Below are positions 1-11,371 of a DNA stretch of 20,394 nt, piece by piece. A program made the translations under genes and the position numbers. The stretch's first letter is position 1. Every line of letters begins with the position of its first letter. The notes below the pieces were generated by a model. That model had not been told where the DNA came from, searched no databases, and saw nothing but the letters and a program-made list of their open reading frames with translations. The DNA is from Conidiobolus incongruus B7586 (Eukaryota; Entomophthoromycota; Entomophthoromycetes; Entomophthorales; Conidiobolaceae): the NCBI GenBank assembly GCA_000697335.1, contig JNEM01012280.1, forward strand, positions 1 to 20,394, given 5' to 3'.

Positions 1-1244
1 TAATATTTAAACTTAAATAATAAAAATATAAATTAAATAATAAAAATAAAGCTTTAAAAAATCTAAACTAGTTATAATCAAGTAAAATATCATAAAATAC
101 AATTAAAGCTAAATTTTTATAATAAATTATTATAATTCATATATCCTAAACTCCTTTATATAATTTTTTATTTAAAATCAAAAAAAAGATATAAAGGAAA
201 GATGATCCCTTTTATAAATTCTAATATACAAACATTGTATTTAAAAGTGAATATTAATTATTATAATAAATTATAATAAAATACTGTTTTTTAATTTTAT
301 GAGTAAATTAATAAATAATAAGACTTTTATTATTATATTTAAAAAAATTTCTAATTAATATTTGAATTATATATTAAAGATATCTTTTATAATATATAAT
401 ATTTATAAAATATATAAAATTGAAATTATAAAAGATTTTTTATATAAAAAATTAAAAAAAGTTTCCATATCTAATAAATCAACTAGATTATAATTTATAT
501 AATTATAATAGTTTTAGGTAATTAAAACTATGCATATAGGAAATAAAATTTTTATGAATTAATTAAATTGATTTATAAAACATCAAATTTCAGTCTTTAA
601 TAAAAAATTGTTTTTTGAGTGTTAGAATCTTGTTAAACATATAGTAAAAAGTTATTAATATTAGAAAAGAGTATTAATTTTATATTGTAAATTAATTTAT
701 ATAATTCATATATTATAATTTTAAAATTTTGTCATTACTAAATTTCAGTATTAAGTTTAGCTTTGATATGATTTTTCAAATTAAATTTAGCTAAATAATA
801 TCTTTTATATAACCTTCTTAATTCTAATAGTCAACCAATATATGAACAATTTTAGTTAAAAATCATATTAATTCAATATAAATGTACCGCCAATCATCAA
901 CAATTTCTAATGAATATCAATTTCCGATGTTTCTTAAAATCCCAGATCAAGTATAAAACTTTTACAATTAATATTTAATTAATAATATAATATTAGACTA
1001 GTCGTTAATATATACCAAATTTGGTGAAGATTTTCGATTATGTCAACGGTTACAAAACCATATTAAGTAAATTATTAATCACTATTGATATAATATAGAT
1101 CGGAAAACTTTACAAAATCCGAATAACATTCAAGAAAACTCTGAAACTTTGGAAATTGAATAATATTCGGAAATTAGTTTCAACAGCGCGATATAGAGGA
1201 ATTTAGAGCTGGAAATTATTATTTCGAAAATGTACTCAAGTAAA
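1..1244. other. AT-rich intergenic region, no gene seen
   Basis: This stretch is dominated by short A and T runs with stops in every frame. From about 880 to 1240 the composition is slightly richer in G and C, as expected for the promoter and upstream leader of the downstream ATPase gene. I found no tRNA-like cloverleaf, tandem array or protein-like reading. Confidence 0.7.
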
Positions 1245-1252
1245 TATAAATA
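1245..1252 (+). promoter_or_regulatory. TATA-like box upstream of the P5 ATPase
   Basis: TATAAATA lies 71 bases before the proposed start codon at 1323. The same octamer stands upstream of the desaturase and kynureninase genes. In DNA this AT-rich a single match is weak; its repetition at three starts is the main support. Confidence 0.4.
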
Positions 1253-1322
1253 TATGCCAGCAGAATGAATGATATGGAGTCCAGATAATTTGTAATATTC
1301 ATAGACCTAACAATTGTGTTGC

Positions 1323-4300
1323 ATGTTTTTATGTTACTTTGTAATATTGAATTTATTATCGATTATAAAATGTAAGACTGTATTTCACCAAGGTAACCCA
1401 ATACCAATCACTACCCATTTATTCTAATTGTATTGTAGTCAATCAATTCGACTTGGAAGGTAACACATGTCCTCTACCCGTACGTCGTAATCTAATTTGT
1501 CCAAAACTATGTGTCAACAATATTGATCAATGCCCACCAAAGATAAAGCCAACCTGCGCTGAGGGGATGGTATACTGTCCAGATGGACAGTGCTATCCAG
1601 AGAAATGTCCTGACAATTTGGTCAATCCGTGCAATTGCGGCCAGCCTACTGATATGGGAGTAATGCCTTGTAATGTAACGATGATTATCATGGTGGATGT
1701 GAAGGATTACAAACAGACTGAAGAGCCTCAGCTGCTGAGTGCAGAGTGTGCGAGGCAGTTGGAGTTGGAGGGCGAATGGTCCATTTATAATGGGGAGAAA
1801 AGTGATAAGTCATTTTGGGCACAATGTCCAAGGTCTTTGGACCCAACGTGGACCTACTCCGAAATCATTTGGAAGGCGGTATTCAGCTATGTTGGAGCCC
1901 AAGCTGGTATTTTGATTCTTTGGCAAGTGTACAAAACTTTGTTGGAGTTGGGATCTCGCGATATGTTTGCATGCGAACGTACTCCCGAGGCTTTGGGATC
2001 ATTTGACAATTGTAATACTAATGGATATGTAATGAATACTGAGAAGTCTTTCGGGTCCAAATATTTGAAAATGATGGAAAAGAATGACCTCTTCCCAATA
2101 AGCGGCTACAAGAGTTACTTTTTAGGCACTTTGACATTTTATACACTATGTCTAACAACTGTGATGCTTTGGGTCTTTATCCTAATCATTATATTAGACT
2201 ACTATGGCCATATTACAGGCCTTCCATTCGGCACATTCAAAGGCTCATGGGCACTATCGTCCATCACAATGATGGCTGTCTGGATATGTACTGCAGTGTG
2301 GATGATTGCCCTCAATGTGGTCAAAGCACGCATCCGAAATTATTTCCGTGTCAAGGTCAACCCCCTCAGAGCGGATTATATTGAAATTAAAAAACCTAGA
2401 TTTCCAACCATTCTCAGTGAGAACCAGACTACTAAGCTGGTGAGATTGGTTCAAGGTCTAGAGCGTATTCTGAATCGAGCTGTTGGATGGGATAAATTCA
2501 TTACCACAGAGAGGCTGTACAGGACTCAAACTGGCAGAATTTATTTCACTTATCGATGTACTCGTCTCGTATATCAAGAAAAATTGGGATTTTTTGCACC
2601 CCACCAATTCCATCTCGGCACTGGATACGAAGATTTCGCACCTCTCGCCAATGGAATATCCGTCGAGGAAGCGAATCGCCGTCTCGAGTTAAAAGGTCCT
2701 AACTTCATCTCTGTCAAGGTCGACTCCCTACCCAAGGCACTGGGATTGGAACTCACGGGGTTCTTCTACTCCTACGAGTTCATGCTTTTTACCATCCTAT
2801 TCTATTTGGATTACTACATTATCGCCTTCGTCGTAACCGGCGTCATCATCATTTCCGCCTTAGCCAAAGTAATCACGAAAAGAAGCTCCGAACTTCGAGT
2901 AAAAGCTATGGCAGAGCAAACTTCCCACGTCAAAGTCCTCCGGGACGGTCGTTGGCTTGAGTACTCCAGTGATAATCTCGTCCCCGGTGACATTATCGGC
3001 GTTTTGGACAAAGAAATCCTAAGTTGTGACTGTGTCCTACTATCTGGACGTGCTGTGGTCGATGAGAGTTCTCTGACCGGAGAACCATTGCCAATTAGGA
3101 AGTTTCCGCTACCGTCAGATCATACCAACTTTGATGCAAATTCTCATTCCAAAATTCATACATTGTTCGACGGTACTAAGATTGTCCAAGTCGTTCCGGA
3201 GAATGGCGAACTTTATGTCAAGGCATTGGTTTTGGAGACTTGTACATCGACAGATAAGGGGAAATTGATCCAGAAGATTTTATACTCACAACCAGTATCT
3301 TTCATATTTGACGAGGAACTCAAAGTTGTGATTGTGATTTTAGTGCTTTGGGGTTTTGTCTTATTCGGATTTGGCGTGTGGTTCATGAGTCAAGAACTCG
3401 CAGTCGCTTGGTTCTACAGTGTGTTCGCAATTGCTGGGGTCATAAATCCCCTTTTGCCCGCTGCTCTTGTGATTGGCCAAAGTGTGGCAGCAAAGAGACT
3501 TCGAGATCGTAGAATCTTCTGCGTGGATTACCCTAGAATCATAATTGCCGGCAAAGTAGAATTATTCTGCTTCGACAAGACTGGAACTTTGACGAAAGAT
3601 GGTTTAGAGTTCTTTGGAGGTCAACCTACAGTCCTCACTAGCCAAGGCGTCAAACTCGGAGAAATTACATTAGATGCAACGAAATTCCCTCTGGAATACG
3701 AACTCGGCCTCGCAAGTTGTCACTCTGTCACAAGTGTCAACGGTATGCTCATAGGAAATCCCGTCGATATCGAAATGTTTAAATTTATTGATTGGCATCT
3801 CGATAATCCTGAACAAGCCAATTATCTGGATACAATTAGATCTAAATCTGGAAGAATCTTTCACGCCATTCAGAGATTTCAGTTTGTGCATGTGAGAGCT
3901 TCCATGTCTGTGGCTGTGTTCGATCCCAGTACTGGTCACGTTCACATTTTTGTGAAAGGTTCTTTCGAAAAACTGAAAGAATTGTGTAAGTCGGACACGT
4001 TCCCAATTAATTATGACGAACAAACAGAAAATTTAGCAACTCGAGGGTGCTACGTCTTAGGTCTCGGGCATAAAGAGCTAGGCAAAATTCCAATCGAAAG
4101 AGTCAAGGAAATGTCCAGAGATCACCTCGAGTCCGACATTAATCTTATTGGACTGATTGTTTTTAGCAATCAGTTGAAACTTGATACTAAAAAAGCTATA
4201 ACCGAGCTTAAGTCGGGAAGTATTCGTACCGTAATGATTACGGGAGACAATGCACTAACTGGAGTTTACATCGCCAAAGAATGTAATATGATGAACCACC

Positions 4301-5562
4301 AGGCCAAAGTGTTTTTGGGCGACGTCGACAAATTCGGAAACGATATTGAATGGCAGGATCTTGATTCTAATCCTAGGACTCGCATGTACACAACTGAAGA
4401 AATTTCTTTTCAAGTTGATAATTCAAGTAATGAAGATAGACCAATTGAACTTACAGTCACTGGTAAAGCGTTTAATATTTTGTTTCAGAGACAAATGCTT
4501 TATGATCTATTATTACATATCCGTGTATTTGCCAGAATGACTCCTGCAGATAAGGTTCATTGTGTCGAATTGCATATGGAACGAGGTATTACAGCGATGT
4601 GTGGCGATGGTGGTAACGATTGTGGTGCTCTACGTGTAGCTCATGTTGGTCTTGCTCTCAGTGATGCAGAAGCTTCGATTGTGTCTCCATTTAGCAGTAG
4701 TGACAAATCAATCAACTCATCCGTCAAACTTATCCGACAAGGGAGATGCGCACTCGCAACTTCTTTCGCTAGCTACAAATACCTAATAATGAATGGTGAA
4801 ATCCATGCAGTTCTCAGATTTTTGATCCTTTACTACAACACTGTATTCTCTCAAGGTATTTATATATTTTTGGATAGTGTCATCACTATTCTTCTGACAT
4901 ATACGTTGACTCAAAGCTCTCCTTCGCCCAAGCTTTCTAAATATCGACCCACGGCTCGATTATTAGGGTGGGAGACTTTGGCATCGACTATTGGTGTTAT
5001 AATCCTAAATATCATCTTCCTTTGTGGTGCTTGGAAATATATGTCCAGACAGCCATTCCATGCTTGTAACGAGTTCGATGCAACAGCTGTAGATATGTTC
5101 AAATGGAAACAACTTGGAGATAATTACGAATCGCAATTGGGTGCTTTCCTAGCAATGTTCCAATTTATGGCAATTTCGTTCACTTACAACTTGGGATCTT
5201 TGCATCGAGAAACTTGGTACAAAAACAAACTCCACATGCTATTTTGGGTCACAATCTTTATTTTCATAAGTTGTCTCTTGCTACTCGATCCCAATAATCT
5301 TGGATGTCTAATGCGACTCAATTGTGGAGACAAACCGATTATCGAGAAATTGGGATACGCTGTCCCAAGTGTGGATTACCCCAGCTGGAATATCTCTCAA
5401 GGTCATAATATCATGCCTAGGTACTTTAGATGGGGTTTATGGGCTATCTGCATTAGCAATACAGCGTCGGCCATTATTTGGGAGAGTCAAATGGTATTGG
5501 GATTTGGTCGAAGATGGTTAAGAAGCAGATTTGGAAAAAATTCTAAAACTATCAAATATTAA
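1323..5562 (+). CDS. P5-type (P5B-like) P-type ATPase with signal peptide and Cys-rich lumenal N-terminus
   Basis: Two exons, 1323-1392 and 1439-5562, give 1397 aa. Exon 1 starts MFLCYFVILNLLSIIKC, a signal peptide, and joins the long frame through a 46-nt intron. That frame has no ATG of its own before the cysteine region, which is why this start was chosen. Eleven cysteines at about residues 34-101 form an extracytoplasmic module, followed by three predicted helices (about 165-295) before the cytosolic N-terminal domain. Canonical P-type motifs follow: LTGE near 570, phosphorylation site DKTGTL (Asp736), KGSFE (Lys863), TGDN 958-961 and GDGGND 1079-1084, then the C-terminal helices. The text around Asp736 (IFC, RI, FDKTGTLT.DGL) and SDAEASIVSPF fits P5B. 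Known animal P5B members (ATP13A2) export polyamines from lysosomes; the substrate here is not known. Oddity: M4 has NPLLP (693-697) where P5B usually has PPALP. AATAAA lies at 5689. The family is sure; the P5B subclass is likely. Confidence 0.93.
1393..1438 (+). other. Intron 1 of the P5 ATPase gene
   Basis: The 46-nt intron begins GTAACC and ends TGTAG, with a CTAAT branch-like site about 15 bases before the acceptor. Splicing leaves a single G from exon 1 and adds TC, making GTC (Val24) and keeping frame into the cysteine-rich region. If retained, the exon 1 frame meets a stop inside the intron. Length and ends match the other seven introns in the window. Confidence 0.75.
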
Positions 5563-8016
5563 ATTATTTGCTCTAAAATATTAAATACTGTATGTATTGA
5601 ATTATAAACTTATAACCAAAACTAGAAGAATTTTTTAATTTTTTAATAACATTTATTTTTTTTATTATTTATTCATAGTAAGAGCAAAAATAAAATATTA
5701 TATTATCATACTTAACATTATTGTATTCAATATAAAATCAATTATATATCAACTTTAATTTTTCAATATATTTAAAATATCTAACAAAATTATCAAATGT
5801 TCAATTTCAAAAAAATAGATTTCTTTATAATATAAAAATTTTGAAAAAGAATTAATTTTTGGTTAATAAATATATATTCATTATATTTTACATATATATC
5901 AATAATATGTATATGTAATATGGTGTATAAGATGGAATAGATTTTGTTATATTGATTAGAATAAGTTAAAATATAAATTTTTATAGATCTTTTGGATTGA
6001 ACATTTATAATAATTTTATACCAACATCGCTCAATTTGTATTTTATGTTTTGTATCATTGAAAGTTATATATGATGAATGTAATATAACATTGTGACATC
6101 AACTTTTTAGACAAATTCACCAATTTAATAAATTATTAGATAATATCAAAGGATGCTAGTGGGTATACTTTTCTGAATAATGCTATTTTATTTACATACA
6201 TGTTATAATTTTGAGTAAAATATACAATATTTGAATAGTAAAAACACTAAAAACTAGAATAAATAAATTTTATTCATAAATTATATACAGTGTATATCTA
6301 AAGTAGTAGAATTTTTACTGTGAATTGTAAAATAATTTCCCTGAATTAATAGCATTTTTTTGAATATATTTTTCTTCATAGAACTCAATTACATGATCAG
6401 TATCCATTATAACATTTTCAATTTATTATTAAGTCATATGCTAGTTGTTCCTCGAATGTAAGGGCCAAATAAAATAAAATTTTAAACGAAACTTTATAAA
6501 GTAATAATCCAATCAAATAATATTTTATATATTTATAATCTATTATTAATATGCAAATATGATCTTGTAACTAATTTTTCAATTTTCTAAACTAAATTTA
6601 TCACATTAAAAAAATAATCATAATATAAACTCAAATTATTATTTTTTATAGTTATAATAATATAATATTGTAACAAAAAATATAAATTTATTGATATGAT
6701 CATATACTGAAGATAACTTGACATTAAAAAATGTTATTAACGATAAGAAAATATATTGTTGAATAATTTTAAAACATCAAAATATTTTACAGGTTTATAA
6801 TATTAATTATTCAAATATTAAGATGTTCAATCTTTGAGATTATTGTTCCAGTTTTATTAAATCAATTTAAAAATTTCATAAAAACATTATCTAATATAAT
6901 AATTAATAATTCGAAAACATTGTTTACACTCAAAATATAGTCCCAATTATCAAACTTCAAAATCTGATTTTAATATTTCAAGTTGAATATGTTGTGAAAT
7001 TTAAACAAATTTTTATATATTTTCAAAATATTTGATTTTTCACATTTATTGTGGAACAAAATATAATATTAAAATATTGAATAAATTAATACGGTAAAAT
7101 TTTTAAAATTATGGTGCGGTAATGAGAATTAAACAAGTTACAGGAATTGTTCCAAATATTGAACCATATTTATTAAATTATGATCTATATTTATTAAGTT
7201 CTTCATTAAAATAAGTTATTAATACAAGAATTGTGAAAATTACTAAAATTGTATATTTTTTCAATATAGGTGAATAGAAATTAATTGGTTTGTTAATTTA
7301 TTACTGAAAAAAATTAAAACACTACAAAAAATTGAAATTGTTACTAGTTTGATATTAAATAAGGTTATGAATAAATATACTAAAAATAGAATAAATTCTC
7401 ACTAAACCCTAATTTATCAATCAAATAAATATCAATAAACAACCATTTTTAGTAAAGCTGATAAGCGATTAAATTTGAACATAATTCCTAACTTTATGAA
7501 GGAGTTTTCTCGAAAATCGAAATACTATTAAGCAAGTATATCCCCGTTCAGATTTCATTGGCTGAATAATCCAATTTTAATATTTAGAAAAATGAGATTG
7601 AGGGTTAAGGACTAATCTCTGAATTTATGATTTCAGTTGAAATTAGAATCTTTTATCATAATTTGAATTTAATAATTTTTTTAGATTAATAGCTTAATAT
7701 TTTTCATTTTGTATCAAAATAAAATCCTAGCATCAAATCACTAATGATCAAATATTAAATTTACTTATATACATATTAGTTGATCTCTATAATTATCTTT
7801 CTTTTAAATAATATCAATCAAAGATTATAGCATAAAATCAATCTGATTCAAAAAACTTTTGATATGGTTTTTTATTCAAATTATATGAAATTGATTTAAT
7901 TATTATATATTCAATTAAAAGATTTACTCATTACCCATAAAACTGGCAAAATTAATTTCTCTGATTACTATCCATGAAATTTCTGTATTTAAGCGAAATT
8001 TGGAATAATTCAAAAG
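5563..8016. other. Long AT-rich intergenic region, no gene seen
   Basis: About 2.5 kb separate the ATPase stop from the desaturase promoter. It holds the ATPase 3' flank with AATAAA at 5689-5694 and otherwise A/T-rich sequence with no convincing reading on either strand. From about 7380 to 7640 the DNA is less extreme in composition; this may be distal promoter sequence or an older decayed insertion. One copy each of CCCTAA and GGGTTA occurs there, not an array. Confidence 0.65.
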
Positions 8017-8024
8017 TATAAATA
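8017..8024 (+). promoter_or_regulatory. TATA-like box upstream of the desaturase
   Basis: TATAAATA, in the context GTATAAATAC, lies 146 bases upstream of the ATG at 8163. The kynureninase gene has the same GTATAAATA core in its own orientation. Confidence 0.4.
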
Positions 8025-8162
8025 CTCAGAAAATTATCCTTTATGATCATAATTTCTATTCTAAATCAATATCTATCAATTGTTAGTTTATAATAATTTT
8101 TAAATAATATAATAATTATACAATAAGATAGTAAGAAATTATTAATAGAATATTAATTCAAT

Positions 8163-9625
8163 ATGGCTCCACATATTTTTTCACAAAATGATGATCATCA
8201 AAATATAAATGGTAATCAATATTTTTCAATCAAGAATAAAAAAATTTTAATCTTTGAGTGGTTATAGGTGGAGTTAAAATATTCAGACGCAGTGAAATTA
8301 ATACACATATCAATGCCAAAGAAATTTTAACCAGTAAAGTGTATACTCCCGCTTATACTATCATTGATAACAAAGTTTACGATGTCCGCGACTTCGTTTT
8401 GGACCATCCAGGAGGTCCCGTTATATTGACGCATGTAGGAAGAGATGGTACCGATATATTCCACGCCTTTCATCCTAATTCCTCATGGGAAATTTTGGCC
8501 AATTACTATGTTGGTGATATTCATCCCGATGATCATATCAATCAAGATTCTCAATCTTTCTTAGCTGATATTAGAAAACTGAAAGATAAATATACAAAAT
8601 TAGGTTATTTTGAAGCTGACTTAGGCTATTATACTTACAAAGGATTTTCAATTTTGAGTATTTTTGCTCTTTCATTCGCAATCCTTTACACATTTAACAC
8701 CAGCTGGCTGGCAGTCATTGTTTCCGCTATCCTTCTTGGTTTATTTTGGCAGCAATGTGGTTGGTTGTCTCATGATTATCTTCATCATCAAGTCATGTAT
8801 GATAGAAATATTAACAACCTTGTTGGTGGTCTTTTCTTTGGTGCTCTTTGTCAAGGATTTTCCATGTCTTGGTGGAAAGATAAGCACAATACTCACCATG
8901 CCGGCCCCAATGTTTATAATGAAGATCCTGATATTGATACTCATCCACTTTTAGCTTGGTCTGAACATGCTATGGAACTTTATGCCGATTTGAATGATCA
9001 GGAAATGTCAACACATATGAAGAAGTTTATGCTTCAAAACCAAGCCATCATCTATTTCCCTCTTTTAACATTTGCTAGATTGTCATGGAATATTTACAGT
9101 TTGTGGTTTGCTTTCTCTAGAGGTACTCTGGGTGATCCCAATAGGATCCCTATCAATATTGAATTTAGTGAAAAGGCTGCTTTACTCGCTCATTGGTTCA
9201 TCTTTTTATCTATCACACTGCTTGTACCTTCTACTTGGCTCCAATCCTTCGTCTTCTTTGTTCTCTGCCAAGCCACCTGTGGTGTCCTCATTGCATCTGT
9301 ATTCTCCCTTAATCACAATGGTATGGCCGTCATCTCATCCAAGGAAGCCGATGAAATAGACTTTTACACCAAGCAAGTGATTGCTGCGCGTGATATCACA
9401 CCATCCCCCTTCATAGACTGGTTGTGCGGTGGTATCAACTACCAAATTGAGCACCATTTATTCCCAGCCCTTCCCAGACACTCCTTGCCCAAAGTACAAA
9501 AAGAAGTTGAAGAATTGTGCAAAAAATACAACATACCTTACCATATGACCGGTTTCATATCCGGTACCAAAGAAGTCTTAGATAGACTCCAAAGAGTTGC
9601 TACTAATATTACCCAACAGCTTTAA
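8163..9625 (+). CDS. Cytochrome b5-fused front-end fatty acid desaturase (delta-6 type)
   Basis: Exons 8163-8211 and 8268-9625 encode 468 aa, close to the 457 aa I recall for Mortierella alpina delta-6 desaturase. The ATG in exon 1 begins MAPHIFSQ; the main frame has no ATG before the conserved domain, so the 56-nt intron is needed. Residues of about 30-105 are the cytochrome b5 domain with HPGG at 63-66 and a second heme histidine in FHAFH (about 85). The desaturase di-iron histidine boxes are HDYLHH (185-190), HNTHH (223-227) and QIEHH (409-413). Glutamine as first residue of the third box is the hallmark of front-end desaturases. Phrases such as LLGLFWQQCGWL, SWWKDKHNTHH and EDPDIDTHPLL match the fungal delta-6 group from memory. 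It should act in the ER membrane, taking electrons through its own b5 domain to introduce a double bond between an existing one and the carboxyl end. Delta-5, delta-8 or sphingolipid specificity cannot be excluded. AATAAA follows at 9663. Confidence 0.93.
8212..8267 (+). other. Intron 1 of the desaturase gene
   Basis: This 56-nt intron starts GTAATC and ends TTATAG, with TTAAT as a branch-like site. One G from exon 1 plus GT from exon 2 makes Gly17, giving the protein join NING-GVKIF. In the exon 1 frame the intron's own terminal TAG is a stop, so an unspliced transcript would end at once. Confidence 0.8.
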
Positions 9626-10590
9626 AATATTTTGTTAGATATTAATTATATAATTTTAAGTAAATAAAAAATTTTGTTTAATTAATTTAAACTTATTAGT
9701 ATTAAATTAATATAATTACTAGTATACTTTATTCTAACTTTATATAAAAAATATATCAAAATTTTTACTAATAATTATATATAAATTATAATTTTCATAT
9801 TTTAATAGTAATTTTATCAATAGATTTAAAAAATTTATAATTCTAATTAATTTATATTTCATTAAAGGATAATTTTGTTAATATAATTTTTCCCAAGTTT
9901 AAAAATAAATTTTTTACTTAATACTTGTTTAAAAAAATATTTAATTATAAAAATTATTAATAATTATAAATTTTTAAAATAATAAAAATAAATAAAAATG
10001 AATTAAACAATATTTTAGCGAAATAAAAATTCAATTTTCGCTAATATCAAGAATTATTTTAATATTATTCATAAAACATGTTATATTAATTCCATATCAA
10101 ATGTGCGCCAGTTTCATATTTATTTATTAAGAACCAAAATTAATAACTTAATTAAAATTGACAAGTAAATTTGAGAATTAAAAAAATAGTTTTTGAAATT
10201 AAATTTCAATTTATTTTTATTATTCTATTTTATAAAAATATAATCAAATAATAAATCTTAATACACTGAAAATGAAGTGTTTTTATATTCTCAAGTTTTC
10301 AATATTTGTTTTTAATCATTATTACTTTGAGTTTACTATCAATTGATTTAAAATTTCAGTGTAATTTCCTTGAAAAATATTCTGATTAAATAGTGAGTAT
10401 ATTCAATGAATAATGACTACAGTATAGGATGAAAAGTGATTAATAGATTATATATTATATATGAGAGAGACTGAAATAATATTAACTATATTCTGAATGA
10501 AAACATATATTTTAGAAATATGATAATTCTTTAAATACTTAATTCTAAGTTATGTTTTATAATATTTTAAATGATAAATATAGAAAATAT
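9626..10590. other. AT-rich intergenic region, no gene seen
   Basis: The first 45 bases are the desaturase 3' flank with a probable AATAAA signal. The rest is A/T-rich sequence without a supported reading. The last stretch before 10591 would be the upstream flank of the tRNA-like gene; Pol III promoters of tRNAs are internal, so no upstream element is expected. Confidence 0.65.
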
Positions 10591-10671
10591 GGCAATGTGG
10601 CCGAGTTGGTCTAAGGTGCCGCACTCAAACTGCGCTCTCGTAAGAGGTATGAGTTCGAATTATCGTTGCCA
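10591..10671 (+). tRNA. tRNA-Leu (anticodon CAA)-like gene with a defective T arm
   Basis: The acceptor strand GGCAATG pairs with CGTTGCC (one G-U), followed by discriminator A. The D arm GCCGAGTTGGTCTAAGGT is typical of eukaryotic tRNA-Leu and gives a good A box (TGGCCGAGTTGG). The anticodon stem has loop CTCAAAC, reading CAA (decodes TTG); its outermost pair is C-C. A long variable arm CTC-GTAA-GAG fits a class II (Leu) tRNA. The T loop TTCGAAT is intact, but only three bases lie between it and the acceptor 3' strand, where five are needed, so the T stem and the end of the B box are broken. A TTTTT terminator follows. It could be a decayed copy, or the sequence could carry a two-base error. 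Confidence 0.7.
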
Positions 10672-10676
10672 TGTAG

Positions 10677-10681
10677 TTTTT
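10677..10681 (+). terminator. RNA polymerase III T-run terminator of the tRNA-Leu-like gene
   Basis: Five consecutive T residues occur five bases after the discriminator position, as expected for Pol III termination. T runs are common in this DNA, so position is the main support. Confidence 0.5.
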
Positions 10682-11371
10682 CTTATTAAGTTTTTATAAT
10701 ATTCACTTTTTTATTCATAGACTTAAATCAATTTTGATTAAGTTTCAAATTCTTTACAAAGATTGAATATTATATAAATCAATTCATATCATATACATCA
10801 ATACTTTTTCTATTTTTTATATATGTTGATGATTTGATGTAATTTAGAATTAATAATGATGTGTATATTATCCAATGTTGTAATAATATATTAATATAAT
10901 ATTTATTAATTTTTTTATTAAACTTCAAAATCAATTAATATTTAAATTATTTTGTTAATTGACCAAAAATTTTTGATAGAAAAATTTATGTAAGTTGCCA
11001 ATAAATTATAAAAAATAAATTGAATAGTATAAATATTATCTTTTAATTGTTATGTATAATATTATTATGTTTTAATATTCAAATTTTATTAGAAATTTAA
11101 ATTATTTCAATTTTAATAAATAAAATAATTGACTGAAATTTTGATTAAAATTCAATATTAATCCCATAATTATAATTTTATATATTCAAATATATAAATC
11201 AAAACTGTCAAAATTCACATATATGTATCAATATTAAAATCATTAAATTAAAAATAATTCCCAAATTATTTAATATAGACAAATATATATAACTTTTCAT
11301 TATTAAAATTCATATTATATAATATTTATTTTTCAAATTTTGTAATTTAATAGATTAAAATTTTCAAAGGC
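10682..11371. other. AT-rich intergenic region, no gene seen
   Basis: The sequence holds the upstream flank of the UTP5-like gene. I saw no clear TATAAATA box here; TATATATAA near 11283 is a possible but weak substitute. A box C-like TGATGA near 10829 has no matching CTGA box D within a normal snoRNA distance. Confidence 0.6.

Noticed and set aside
1453-1455. TTG as the start codon of the ATPase
   Set aside because: Non-ATG initiation is unlikely in this eukaryote, and a spliced ATG exon joins in frame and supplies a signal peptide.
3670-4023. A 117-codon open frame on the minus strand inside the ATPase gene
   Set aside because: It lies wholly opposite a conserved coding region, has no recognisable domain, and its openness follows from the codon use of the real gene.
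7400-7610. Telomere-like CCCTAA and GGGTTA words in the spacer
   Set aside because: Only one copy of each is present, in opposite senses and far apart, so there is no interstitial telomere array.
10826-10930. A possible C/D box snoRNA beginning at a TGATGA motif
   Set aside because: No CTGA box D or closing stem is found within a usual snoRNA length.
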